A DNA stretch of 64,000 bases from Megalonaias nervosa. Its lineage: Eukaryota > Mollusca > Bivalvia > Unionida > Unionidae. Below are positions 52,583-64,000 of the stretch, piece by piece. The notes beneath the pieces are model-generated. The model saw only the letters and a list, made by a program, of their open reading frames with translations, had not been told where the DNA came from and made no database searches. The first letter of the stretch is position 1. Each line of letters begins with the position of its first letter. A program made the position numbers and the translations under genes. The stretch is taken from assembly GCA_016617855.1 (NCBI GenBank), contig JAECUM010017281.1:1-64000 (forward strand), given 5' to 3'.

Positions 52583-53360
52583 TTACATCCCGTGAGTATT
52601 ATTATTAAAATTTAACTCATTTTTTCTTCTTAACTTTGTAAGGGCCATAATACCTAATCTGAAGAAAATTTTGAAGAATGAGCAAGAGAGACAGAACTCT
52701 ATCACAAGACTCAAAAGTTCTCCCCCCCCCCCCGTAGATCTGTCAAACCATAATTTCACTTTATACTTGAATTGCTGAATTCTAAATTCAAGCATAATAA
52801 GATGGAAAATTCCAGACATAAAATTTGACCCTTGATCCAATTGGACAGATTTGGGAAGGCCAAACTGAGTAAAAAACTCTATCAAAGTTTAACTATTGTT
52901 TTAGGTTTATATTTCTCAAAGGAATTGCCTCTGGGAATCTTGTTGACGCACACATTATGGTCAACAAGTACTGGTTACCTGACTTGGTCTTAGGTAAGGG
53001 ACCAACATAATCTACCATAATTCTGCTAAATGGTTCGTCAAATGCAGGAATAGGTTGCAGATGAGCCTTAGGTATCTTCTGATTGGGCTTTCCTGCCATT
53101 TGACAAGTATGACAAGATCTGCAGTATTTACAATCATCACTTTTATCTTTTGGCCAATAAAAGTGATTCAAGATCTTGTGATAAGTCTTATTAATCCCTA
53201 AATGACCAGCCAAAGGAGTTTCATGAGCCAGACTAAGAATTTTCTGTCTGTACGGTTTTGGAACTACAATTTGATAGTTCGCTGACCACTCGTCTCCAGC
53301 AGGTACCTCGGGAGGTCTCCATTTTCTCATAAGAATCCCATTTTTAATGTCGCTTGTCAC
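52583..53360 (-). pseudogene. Gypsy integrase with deleted catalytic core
   Basis: The zinc-binding HHCC part is AHETPLAGHLGINKTYHKIL with CKYCRSCHTCQ; the core starts FSRIMVDYVGPLPKTKSG and LTIMCASTRFPEAI. A second frame has FFTQFGLPKSVQLDQGSNF and then jumps to VKLWFDRSTGGGG, so the part with the catalytic Glu is gone. It lies between protease and RT, the Gmr1-like order. Confidence 0.88.
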
Positions 53361-54180
53361 CCTGATTAGAATAAAGAGAATGAGTAGTTAAAAGAGGATC
53401 ACTGTGATCAATACTTTTTGATTGATCCAAACAAGGAGTGAAAGTGACCTCATCAAAATCCTGACCAATACATGTGTCAGCTAAAGGAATACTTTCCTGA
53501 TCAACATCATTATGAACAGCTTTCGTTGTCATATCTCTAGTAACTGCAAAAGCTGGGTATAAATCAGGGAATTCTTTTTCAATAGGATCGACTTTCTGAT
53601 GCAAAGAAGGCTTGTCAGTTACAAGTGGATTAACCACAACCTTATCTCCAGCTAGGTCGTTGCCTAGTAATAAATGAATGCCCTCAACGGGTAAATTAGA
53701 CACTATTCCGACTGTCACAGATCCTGACACTAAGTCTGATGACAAATTTACACAATGGAGAGGAACAATAACAAAGCCGCGCTCTATTCCCTGAATAAGA
53801 ACACTTTCATTATACGAAGACTTCCCAGAAAAAGGCAAAGTACCTGATAATAAAAGACTCTGAGAAGCTCCCGTGTCCTTAAACATTTTAATAGGGATGG
53901 GGTTAACTGAATCACTCATGAGTGATATAGAACCCTTCGACATGAATGGTTCATAATTCTCCATAACAAAATCAGACTGGGGTTTATTAGACCCAACCAA
54001 TGTATTGTTTTCAATGCATGACCATGACCTTGACCTCTTATAAATAAGAGCATTTGGGATAGGTCTGTCTTGATTCTTTTGTTTATTCTGCAATTTGTAG
54101 CAACCAGAAACAATGTGTCCTTTCTTCTTGCAATAGCTTGACGTAGGAAGAGATAAGGATTTCTGATTAATCTTATCAAA
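53344..54180 (-). pseudogene. Gypsy zinc knuckle and aspartic protease region
   Basis: A knuckle-like CKKKGHIVSGC occurs in the 54179-53916 frame. The overlapping frame has the protease active site KMFKDTGASQSLLL, with the downstream LLLGNDLAG block. The region ends KEFPDLYPAFAVTRDMTTK, the usual linker before integrase. Confidence 0.8.
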
Positions 54181-54188
54181 AACTTGAT

Positions 54189-54905
54189 TTAAAAAATTTG
54201 TGCCAGATTGAAATTTTTATAAGGGCTCGTATTAGGCTGAAATATTTTTTTACCATACGACAGCTTAGTGGAAGACTTACTTACAAAAGAAACTTTATGA
54301 GGTAAAGAATACTCGTCAGCAGTGCGAGCAGCATTTTCTAAGGTTTCGACCTTATGCTCCTCAAGATAAAGTCTTAACGTCACTATGGACGCAGTTCTTG
54401 AACACTTCAAGTAATACGAGTTGTCTTTGATATTCGTGATCTTGATCAACTTTCTTGGCCAAGCACCACCTATCAAATAACTGCTCATTTTCTCTTGCAA
54501 ATTCGACGTGAGTTTGTCCAGCTTCTTTTCTATAATTCCTGAATTTTGCCGATAAGCCTCAGGAACTAACTCATAACACTTTAAGATGCATTCCTTAACC
54601 GGATCATAGTCGGCACTTTGCTGTACTGACAGGGAAGCACAGATGTCTCGGGCTTTGCCAAAAAGTGCACTCTGTAATAATAGAGTCCAATGCTCTCTTG
54701 GCCATTTCAAAAATTTTAATTTTTTTCAAAATGAGGTCAATATTTGCCTCCTTCTTTTTCTCTAAAATGGGGCACTAACCTAATATTCTTAGTAACATCA
54801 AAACTTGAATTTGTATGTAAAGTGGGAATGTGCATTTTACTTGCCAGCTCTAATTCTTTTAATCTAAATTGAAATTATCTTTCTTCCTTTTTGTTTTTGC
54901 ATTTG

Positions 54906-54967
<62 letters not shown>

Positions 54968-55405
54968 CTCCAACTGCATTTGCATTTGTTTCGCTCTCTC
55001 ATCTTTCTCAAATAGCATTTTCCGCTCTCTTTCCTCCTCATCTAGTTGCATTTGTTTATCCTCTTTCTCCAGTTGCATTCTCCTCTCTCTTTCCTCTTAC
55101 TCCAATTGCATTTGCATTTGTTTTTCCTCTTTATCTTTCTGAAGTTCAAGCTTTCTTAACTCTAATTCCATCATGTATTTTAATTTTAATTCCTTTACTT
55201 TTATGTTAGAGTCTGATACAGACTTACTAATCAAAACCAAAGCACTTGTATCCAAAACATTCTTTTCCAGCAAATATTGGACCAAAATATTTTTTTATTT
55301 CTTGTTTCGTTAAAGAAACTTTTGCCTCAGAAAGATCATATTTTTCAAAGAGTCTAACTGTTCCTGGGTAGGATTTGAAATAAAGATCTCCACTTTAGAA
55401 GACAT
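54189..55405 (-). pseudogene. Gypsy Gag with SCAN-like segment
   Basis: It starts MSSKVEIFISNPTQEQLDSL at 55405, with a frameshift soon after. A coiled-coil region rich in Lys/Glu/Gln/Met (MQMQLEKEERERERERE) contains a (GA)n microsatellite (54909-54960 on the + strand as CT). Then WTLLLQSALFGKARDICASL and ILKCYELVPEAYRQNSG, typical of the SCAN-like capsid segment of this gypsy group. Confidence 0.8.
54909..54960. repeat. (CT)n microsatellite inside gag
   Basis: About 26 CT units, translated as Arg-Glu repeats on the gag strand; it expands the coiled-coil region. Confidence 0.96.
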
Positions 55406-55563
55406 TGTAAAAAAACTTGCTGATTTCACTAAAGATTTCTAAAATATGAAATAATACATGGGATTTAAATAATTATGAAATTGGGGGAATTTAAATTTCA
55501 AAAACAAAGTTTTCTGAAATATTTTAGCAAAATTAGTATCCCAAGAACGAGCGCCCAATTTTC

Positions 55564-56484
55564 TCTTACGAGTCTGTGCTCTTAAAATAAGTAACAGAAA
55601 AGAGTGAAGACAATGTAAAATTTTACAAATAATGTATTTACCTAGAATACAAAGTGAAAAATAAGATTAAAAGATCTTATCGTATTGTGAATTAAATGCA
55701 AAAATAATCCAAGAATTAAAGACACAAGTCCTAGTAATAAAAAGTCCTGAATAAAACTCAGTTCAAGTCCCGAAGAGATCCAAAATTGAAGGCGATGATG
55801 TGTCTGTTATAGCCTACGAAGTAATGATGTGTCAACAGTCTCTTGTTGAATCACAGAAATATTATTCCGGGTTTGAATTTAGTATAAATTCCAATGAATG
55901 ACTGTATCAAAGAATTTTGTCAAAGCACTTTTCTATTTCCGGAGAAAATAATCACTTGAATTCAATAATTTGAAGAAAATAAAATTCAGCCTAAACTGGT
56001 CACAACATAATACAACTTAAAATGCTAGATGTTAAAGCACGACTGGTAAAATCCTCAGTCACAAGATAATGTAGTCGTCTTCTTGACCTCAGGTCATAAT
56101 TAGCATTTTCTAAAAACAACCATTACCTAATGGAAAATAACCTTTTGGAATGATCTAATGAGCCTTGTTTATTTACAAAACAATAGCCTATAATATTCAC
56201 TTAGGAATCTCCAAAACCTTGACCCAGATCAATATACTGACTCCTTGTTTACCTGAATAATATTCCTCATAATAAGCTCATACACATAGAGAATAATAAA
56301 GCTATTATTAGTTGTTTACACAAATGAAATAAATAACAAATAAAAAAGTCAATCAGGTCAATAAGAAATGAACTCAATTTTGGACAAGGTCAAGTCCAGC
56401 AAACAATGTTACATTACAATAACATGTAATGAAATAAAAAAATTAAAACTAACAGACAAACAATTAAATGAAATATACATAACA
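55564..56484 (-). repeat. Gypsy 5' LTR (right copy)
   Basis: It matches 33023-33955 in the same orientation; the first base pair after T is changed (TCTTACG for TGTTACG). It ends ATACATAACA. Inward of it, the minus strand reads TTGGGCGCTCGTTC, a probable primer-binding site; I could not assign the tRNA. Confidence 0.9.
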
Positions 56485-56488
56485 GTAC

Positions 56489-57080
56489 CAGTGTCCGATC
56501 GTAAACTATTCCTGGGGTAATTTAACCGAAGGCACCAAGCTGGTTCCGAATCTGCACTGGAAACTCAATTATATCGTTAATGTTAGAAACCTGGATTTGT
56601 ATTTGTGGTTGGAAATACGTGTCTGTAAACTCCATTCAGTGCTTCGGTTTCGTAAGCACGTGTTCGGGAAAACAACTGGAAATTTTCCAAAGAAAATCCA
56701 AGTATACCTTAGCCTGGAAAATGATCAGGATAAACTTCGTAGGCTGATTGCGGACCCTGCATATTTGACTCGTTGACGTTCATAGTAAAAGTAATGAGAA
56801 CTGAAGCCGACAACACCCATCTATTTTGGCGCGTCAGTAATTAACTTGTAAAAACTGCTGTTGTACGAGTTTTACTACGAAAAGATTAAACAGAGGTACC
56901 GTAACCGCGTGAAGATTCTATATATGGACACAAAGTTGTTACTGATGAACATAACCACCGATGACGTGTACGCGGATATGGGCGAGACGTTGCTGATAAT
57001 CAGTTTGACACGAGTGAGTACCCGAAGGACCATCCACTGTTCAGCAACGTCTAAAAGAAAGTCGTTGCAATATTCATAAA
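56489..57080 (+). pseudogene. Polinton-like element 2: DNA polymerase B, 3' part
   Basis: Continuation of the polymerase interrupted at 33018. Visible blocks: KLVPNLHWKLNYIVNVRNLD near 56538, VFGKTTGNFPKKIQ (motif B region) near 56659, and KILYMDTKLLLMNI near 56914, where motif C DTDS has become DTKL. Stops and frame changes are scattered, and part of the palm is deleted. It is non-functional. Confidence 0.7.
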
Positions 57081-57529
57081 CTAGTGAGCGAGAAAGCGCT
57101 TCTACGAATACATGTGATTGTGACCCAAAATGTACTTGATCATGGTAGGAACTGTAGCCTGCGGTTCCACGGATGGAGATGGAAGTTCGAGATCCGCCAA
57201 GAATATTACTAAAGCCAAAGGAGTCCCACTAGTGGTTATGCAAAAAGATCTCAGGGACGACATGCACGTAGAATGTTTGGGCGACCAGTGTGAATTCACG
57301 CAAGCGGCAATCCTTATTAGGTCCCGAAAATAGCATATCGATGTGCACCGTTGCACCAAGGCGAGTTGGTCCACCTTGGACACCAGGCAATATATTTTCC
57401 ACACCGGATCACAACTGACCCGCACAGGCACCAAGCATTCGCGCGCTAAGGATATTTGCCGACGGGAGTTCTGCATTAGCGGGAATGTCTTGGTTTTCTT
57501 CCAATACATATGCCCTGCCTGGTGGCTTT

Positions 57530-57960
57530 GACTCTCGTGGTGAGATCGCAAAGCGGTTCTGTATTTACCGGAATATCAGTTTGGCCCGATATCGTATATA
57601 CATCGACTGATAGTACTGTTGCACAACGTTATTTTCAATCAAGCTCTCCCGGGGCGTACTGGTACCGAGCCAGATTCATTCAGGCGGGTCTACCGATGAT
57701 GGTTAAAACCACGTTTTACGAGGGAGATCGCGTCAGCAAGTTTCAGCCTAATGGCACGTGTAATTTCATTGTTCAACTGGACCGGGCAAAGTCGCATTAC
57801 CCACCACCGAAAACACGATTCACGATTCATTAGCAATTCATGCGCGTACTCGTGTCCGAATAATCGTTCCACAAGTGTACGATACAATCGCTCCACGATG
57901 GCTTGGTCACGATAAATGCCATGTTTGTCATATCGAACCTTTGCCTCCAAGTTCAATCTT
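57530..57960 (-). pseudogene. Polinton-like element 2: integrase remnant
   Basis: Minus strand: RDQAIVERLYRTLVERLFGH, then WWVMRLCPVQLNNEITRAIR and LADAIS, then (in broken frame) VRPGRA followed by a region with VDVYTI. This follows the end of the retroviral-type core and C-terminal region of Polinton integrases. It is on the strand opposite the polymerase. Confidence 0.6.
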
Positions 57961-60130
57961 GACCTTCATGCCTCCTTTGATGATCGATCTGACGTTTCTT
58001 TCTCTGAGTGTCGGATTAATTGAATTCAACTCATGGATGAGACACACGTCACCACGTTGACCCACACGGATAGTGTTTGATCCTTTATACACGAGATTAT
58101 GTCAGTAACATGCAGCATAGACACGGTTTATAGGTTCTTCTCCGGGATTTGGTTGGTCACTGAAATCCAGTTGGAGATACAGCCGTGTTCCAGATCCGCA
58201 ATAATAGTATTTAGTTCCAGGAGAGATACAGATATGCTTTTCACTAGGATACGTACTCCACGATACCCCAAAATACCCAGGGAGTTTAATCAGCACAATG
58301 GACCTGGGCCGTTCGCCCACGAACGTAAGCAATTTCTCGCGATTACCACTCGACCGTTACGTGTTTGAACACTTGTTGAATTCGCGGTATGTGTTCGTGA
58401 ACAGCATCAAAATAATAACAACGCATTATGATTTGTATACAACAGTTGGTATTCAACATGTCATCACAAAGACAAATTTGCCAGAGATTTGAAAAGCTGC
58501 ACTTTGAGAGTGATTGACTTCTCCGCTCGATCAAGGCCTCACCCACCCAAGCATGGCGATGTATGGAACCAGATCTGCGTTTCCAAACTCAGTTCGCGCG
58601 CTGAACATTGGCCCTGCTCCATGACAAATCAAATAGTGCTTAATTTGGTTATGGGATGACTGACATGGGATCGTTACTATGTTGTTTGGGAGGGGGGACG
58701 CCATCCTCGGAAGACTAACCATATAACACTGTCTTCCAAACGTTCATGGGACCTGGTGTTCCACCAACCAGTTTTGAGATGAGTTTCGAAATATGTTCGC
58801 GAAAGTCACCTTTGACCCATAGTTTCCTCACTATCGACTTGACTGGCTCCACTAGGGTAAAATATCGTGCAGGTTTGGAGGCAAATGTATCTCATACGAA
58901 CGTGTCTCCCGCCGACGCGTCTCACGAATCAAATTAGAAACCATATAACGTATATAATGACAAAAGGAGGCTGATCGACGCCGAAAGCGCGTACACGAAC
59001 AATTGGAACTTCTCAGAGATGACCGCGAACGTGTCAAAGATAGGTTGCGTTTGTGACTGAATGCACGGGAATACCTCACCTCGGGATTCCGACAATTGTG
59101 TGTACTGCTGATCAAAACCCACGCTGAAAACCACTGAAGAGGTGAAGAAAGTTGGATGGTAAAGTTGTTTTGTCGAAATTGACATTATGAATAACCACTT
59201 CGATGGCATAACAAACACGTTTGTTGTCGTTTATGAATTCCGAATTCAGGTCAGAGTTTTCATTTATCACGCTCACCACAGATCCAACATAAAGCGCCGG
59301 TCAGCAGTTTTCATGGGAACTAACTACCCAACAAGGTGTCAGCACACCAAGATGTGTTTATAGCGTTTCAGACCATAAGATAGTTGAGCGGGTAGGAGTG
59401 TTTTGAGTTTCTTTGCGGTGATGCTGTCACCAGGAACCCTAGCAAGAAACGTTGCTTTATTTCGTAAACAATCATGTCGCACGTGCATATCTCAAGTTGT
59501 GGTCGTACATGCTACGGCATTAAAACGTTGACACCGGTCTGCCAATTTCCTACAAAGATTTGCTACCTGCTACTCAATAATTTACTCCTTGTTGGAACAC
59601 CAGGAACTTGTTTAAACCGACCGTGTTCGACACGCACTTTCATGCCCTTGTAACTCAACATCTCGTTCGTTCCCAATTTTACCGATATATTGCTGTGATT
59701 CTCTTTGATAAGATGCTTTTCTCGAAGACATATGTGGTCGGATGAGGGTTATCAATGCGCTAATGGAAAACCCGTAACTGATTTTGTGAACTTGATCTGT
59801 TGCGTTTTCAGATAATAATGTTATATCACGAAGTTAAACTTAGTCTTAGTCGAAACCAGCTTGCAAAAATAAAGATGGATTCTGAACAGTCACACGATTA
59901 CCGGGACGGGGTGTTAGTTCAACTGTGATGCCAGCTCTACATCGCTGACAGTTTTGTTCTACTGGTCGAAGAATATCTGCGTGAGAACGGGGATAATATA
60001 CCCTTGTATACAATCAAGTATATTTACGTCGAGGGTAAAATAGAAATTAGCAACTGGCATCACTGTTACGTGCCAATGCCAACTCGAGGCCAGTTTGGAA
60101 TCACGGCCTTGGCACGCGAAAACGCCCCGT
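57961..60130. pseudogene. Polinton-like element 2: decayed, unrecognised genes
   Basis: Minus frames include one at 58332-58102 with IVLIKLPGYFGVSWSTYP and QPNPGEEPINRVY, and one at 58722-58531 with NQIKHYLICHGAGPMFSART. A + path at about 59915-60130 reads VLLVEEYLRENGDNIPLYTI and HCYVPMPTRGQFGITALA. They look like real proteins in decay; I name none of them. Confidence 0.4.
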
Positions 60131-60352
60131 AGCTGACTATACCGTTGGGCATGGAAACATCAGATCACTGTCTACAAAGATGACGTGAAATTCCCCGACA
60201 AAGCCACGGCAAATAAACTTCTTCATCAATTATATTGAACCACCACTCGACCGTCGAAAGAGAAACCCAGACTAATATTCATCTAACAGTTCTTAAATTA
60301 GAACGAGAACAATCGTCGGTGACAACAAGAAGGTGCCTAATTTATATATAAC
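60131..60352. other. Unassigned stretch
   Basis: No feature is supported; it presumably belongs to the same decayed element. Confidence 0.4.
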
Positions 60353-60513
<161 letters not shown>

Positions 60514-60884
60514 GTGAGTGTGTCCGCTACAAAATGTAGTTCTATGCCTTTTTTCTTGTTCACAATCACATTTGCAAATTGGTAAGTTGATTGTTTTCTT
60601 TTTAAGTTTCTATTTTTATTCACATTGATTAAATCAATATAAGACACACTTATGATTTAAACATGAAAGATTGTTTTTATGATGAAAGTAGAGCACTACG
60701 AACACGTTAGCTTCCTGTACACACTGATCGCTTAGACAACGTAACCGACTGGCACATGGAAATTAGCGTGGAATAGAAACTAAGCGAAATGACGAACCAC
60801 CAAGAGATAATTGAAACATTTTAATATATTTACAGTTGATCTAAGATATTATTCTGCTTTAATTAACATTACTACTGACCATAA

Positions 60885-60890
<6 letters not shown>

Positions 60891-60945
<55 letters not shown>
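60891..60945. repeat. (CT)n microsatellite
   Basis: About 27 CT units. Confidence 0.97.
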
Positions 60946-60948
<3 letters not shown>

Positions 60949-61061
60949 CTTTGGTCGGTTTGACTTAACTTTTGCCATCATTCATAAGTCCAGAGATATT
61001 GTCGGAAAATCCTCTACGTTCGCCATTTCATAGATTTTAGCCCGTATCCTGCTACGATGGT

Positions 61062-61111
<50 letters not shown>
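61062..61111. repeat. (GA)n microsatellite
   Basis: About 25 GA units. Confidence 0.97.
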
Positions 61112-61115
<4 letters not shown>

Positions 61116-61639
61116 TGTTTGGACATTTCATATTTAATTAATAATAATCAATTTTTGGAACATTATAATGGGTTTAAGAAACAACAATAAAGCATTATAT
61201 ATAGTACAGTCTGTATGCATGGTAACCGACAAATTTAACTCATAGTGTCGACCGGCTATTGCAACTATGTATCATTGATATTATGATCGATCCAAAGGAA
61301 GGTGTAAACACACTTATACGACTAGCCATATACTTCTAGTATACTTGGTGCAAAATCAGTTTTAAGGTTTTCGTCCAACCTAAATTGTTTTTCTCTCTCA
61401 CTCCATATTTCTGCGTATGTTGCGCCTTATGCATGAGAGGGGAGAGAGGAACGGGGAAAAAAAAAGGATTGCGATGAAATTGTGTCACATTTTAAATTCA
61501 TTTAGAAAACGGGAACTATTAATACTTTTTATCATTATTTTCATACGTCATTAATGATTAATGGGTGCAAATTCGTCATTGATCTATAGGCCTGCAGTTG
61601 AAAGAATGTTTATTTAATCGTATTATTGCGCCATGGGCG

Positions 61640-64000
61640 GATCATAATTTGATATACCAATAGCATTGGTATATGAATTTGTTTTATACCAAGACTTTAA
61701 ATGCCATGTTATTTTTAATGCATGTGGTACATGTGAGTGTTGCACTCGGCCGTGATGCATATGGGTACGTTCTGTCTGCGGGGCAATTATACTTATTAGT
61801 GACATTATTGAATGAAAAACTGTGATGGACCCTCAAAGCTACCAACGCCGAAAATAATTTAAGCTAAACAACAGCTGCGCGATAAAATCTCCACGCGTGT
61901 GTTATTGCGGATGCAATATGTGAACTTGTCGCAGCGACCACAGTTGACCCTTGGCGTGGAGAGAATGACGACCACGATAATAACCATATGTACACCAGCT
62001 GGAATTGCTGTCAGAGATATATCGATAGCAACAGGTGTCGCATGTGATGTTGGACAAAATAATTTAATTACGGTTGCATTCTCAAAACTTGTCTATTGAG
62101 ATATTCTCACGGTAGCAAAAAACAGTCTAATCACAATTAGCAAGTTGTACTCAATGGCCATTGACGATAAAACAATTACCACGGCGGAAATGAAGATATA
62201 TTCTGGCAACTCCGTGAGCCGACTGGAAACCGCATCACTAGCACGAAGACATAACCGAAATATGGATGTGATTTACCACCAGTAAAAATTGATAAACGTT
62301 TCTAAAGTGTAGCTTCCTGCAAGAGGCGCCGCACGGGTTGCTCTCGCACGAGATGCTCCGCGGTCACCGGTGTTAAACCAGATCAGTACCTCGACAAGTT
62401 CGCAAGGATGAGCCGTGCCATACCTGGTTAACGCGCTTCCCGCGATCGCAATTTATCTATTGATAATCATCAACCAAACCCAACTGGTTGTATGCTGGAC
62501 GATAATTCGAAACCGGGGACACGTTTGCGCTTCTCTCGCGAGGGCAAAAAGGTAATGTAATTGACCTGATCTGGAACGCAAATCTAAAAGACTCATTGCC
62601 ACACTATTAAAGACTTGGGCGCCCCCTACCCCCCCCCCCCCACTCCACCCCCGAAAGAAAATAAAGAATAAGGAAAACAATAAAAATAATGTTAAAAATA
62701 TGAGCGAGAAACAACCGCAACGTTGCCAAGAGTATGTTTACGTTAATGTTAGAGAGTTACAATTATGTTTTCAATGCTTCGAATGCAGGAGCTCCTGAGC
62801 ACTTTGCCCTCTGTGCCCATTGCACGGGATCCAATCCCTCAGACCCTGTGTCTTCTTGTTTACGCACACAAGCCTCCCCCACCCCAACGATAGACCATAA
62901 AGGATTAACAAACGGTAGTTAAAATGGAATTAACCGAAATAAAAAGGAAGTTATTTTGTACCTATTTCTATGTTTTCTCCTTTGAAAGACGCTAATTTCA
63001 TTCTATTGTGCATGTAGAAGATCATTGCCCTATTACGGCGTCAAAGTTGATACAGTTTTCTTCAAAGATGGGGGTGAGGGTATGCTCCAATAACGTTAGT
63101 TTGTGCATGCATTCAAAACAATTATGCCTTTTTTAAAATCAAATTTTGGTCGTTGCGATCTACATTTCACTATTAAGTAAAGTTACTTTTTGCGTGAAAA
63201 TTCTTGTATGCAAGATTGTTGTTCTTGTTAATACGGGCTTACGTTTTCTTAAATCCGGCAGCTACGTTTCTTTTTGACTAAATGCTTTATTTTATTAAGA
63301 CTGTTTCAAAGCATTGCTTTGATTTCGTACCATACCAATACAAGTTGTTATTTCAGACTTAAAATCCTTTTACACTGAATGCGTCATCATGAGATATTGA
63401 ATAACTGGTTGGTGATCCATCCTTTAGGTATAATATTTAATCATCATTCATTTCCCTCCCCTGTTGATTAATTTACTAGTGCTACAATATTCCTGGAAAA
63501 GGAATGTGTGAAAATCGAATGAGTCTGCTTCAATGATTCAATAGTAAAAAAAAAAGTGAGACTTTGTAATTCGACTGAGCTTAAATAAATCAAACGTTTT
63601 CTTTACAGTGCACCGTGCAGTGGTTTATCTTGATCAGTTAAAAGACTGTTGCTAATGAAAAATGAATTAACGGCCCTAACTGAAAAAGATGTAACGAACA
63701 TGATAAGTTAGAATGTAACTTTCATTTCTCCGATTTGTGTCTTTATGATTGATTAGTGTGACGAACATAGACAAAATTATTGTATGTTTACCTTCTCAAC
63801 AAACTGCTTATTTTTAAAATTAAATAATTTCTACACTAATACATGAGTGACAAATATCAAAATTGACCTCGATGGCTACGGCATTAGTTGTACTGTTTAT
63901 AGGTCCTCTAAAGCGCGTCACATTGACTTTTGATAGTGGTCACTATATGGAAAATCGGTACCGGACATAAAATAGTTATGCATTTGTTCTCTGTTCTCTG
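61640..64000. repeat. Right arm of the large inverted duplication
   Basis: Reverse complement of 7968-11230, without the foldback element. At 62450-62430 the sequence passes straight through the site that is occupied at 9521-10465 in the left arm. A frame at 61899-62099 (+) is the partner of the left minus-strand frame at 11030-10824. Confidence 0.85.
63962..64000 (-). pseudogene. Edge of a second NWD1-like exon, minus strand
   Basis: On the minus strand, CAAATGCATAACTATTTTAT is followed by GTCCG|GTACC, matching the end of the exon at 7808-8005 (TCAG|GTACGG) with changes at the donor. A 7-base CAGAGAA is duplicated here. The rest of the exon lies beyond the window. No later NWD1 exons occur to its left, so this copy is partial. 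Confidence 0.65.

Larger units (their letters stand above)
33023..56484 (-). mobile_element. Ty3/gypsy LTR retrotransposon (Gmr1-like gene order), split by a Polinton
   Basis: Two LTRs of about 930 bases enclose minus-strand gag, protease, integrase, reverse transcriptase and RNase H remains. The element is flanked by GTAC at 33019-33022 and 56485-56488, a 4-bp target duplication. On the minus strand the order is gag, protease, integrase, reverse transcriptase, RNase H. Integrase before reverse transcriptase is unusual for Ty3/gypsy and is the order of the Gmr1-like lineage. Coding parts are all damaged (catalytic YxDD reads YIHD, stop codon in RT, integrase core deleted). The Polinton at 35027-51966 lies in RT. 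Without it, the element would be about 6.5 kb. Confidence 0.9.

Overview
The window looks like nuclear DNA from an invertebrate animal, most likely a mollusc. It is AT-rich, packed with microsatellites and minisatellites, and carries three copies of a tRNA-headed SINE whose tail reads like the 'aaatggcgttaaaccc + CAACAA' tails I associate with molluscan SINEs, plus three copies of a second tRNA-headed SINE. Genes are split by introns and have TATA boxes and AATAAA signals. There is no rRNA, true tRNA gene, CRISPR array or bacterial-style operon. The species assignment is inference.

Left third (1-28 kb). The only clear host gene is a + strand NACHT/WD-repeat protein of the NWD1 type, with four exons visible (6175-6378, 7808-8005, 14186-14742, 15917-19687) and its first exon or exons missing, probably upstream of the window. 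It supplies the end of a DUF4062-like region, a NACHT P-loop ATPase and a long WD40 block, and ends in a CaaX-like tetrapeptide. One intron is of the GC-AG class. Exon 7808-8005 lacks one base relative to what the splice phases require. The large intron holds a foldback transposon and remains of a decayed Polinton-like element. From 19.7 to 28 kb there is no gene, only SINEs, MITEs and simple repeats.

Right two-thirds (28-64 kb). This is a nest of mobile elements inside an inverted, diverged duplicate of the NWD1 intron. Its layers, oldest first: (1) the duplicate arm (about 28.4-28.8, 30.65-30.97 and 61.6-64.0 kb), ending at the window edge in a minus-strand copy of the end of the NWD1 exon; (2) a badly decayed Polinton-like element with a DNA polymerase B gene at 31.4-33.0 and 56.5-57.1 kb and an integrase remnant near 57.5-57.96 kb; (3) a minus-strand Ty3/gypsy retrotransposon, 33023-56484, inserted in that polymerase gene with a GTAC target duplication and with integrase placed before reverse transcriptase; (4) a 16.9-kb Polinton/Maverick, 35027-51966, inserted in the gypsy reverse transcriptase with a 6-bp TTCCTT target duplication and ~500-bp terminal inverted repeats; (5) a 2.6-kb LTR-like insertion with TG...CA ends and a GTGGG duplication in the Polinton's own polymerase gene; (6) a SINE with a 12-bp target duplication inside that insertion.

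The Polinton is the most interesting part. It carries an intact packaging ATPase, a basic core-like protein, an adenain-type protease, a capsid C-terminus, a zinc-binding protein, a zinc-knuckle protein and a wrecked polymerase. At both ends sit small charged, coiled-coil-like genes that share a repeated promoter module. Four of these terminal genes are followed by what look like genuine metazoan histone-type 3' stem-loops with a purine-rich downstream element, whereas the core genes end with AATAAA signals. I know of no description of histone-type mRNA 3' ends in Polintons.
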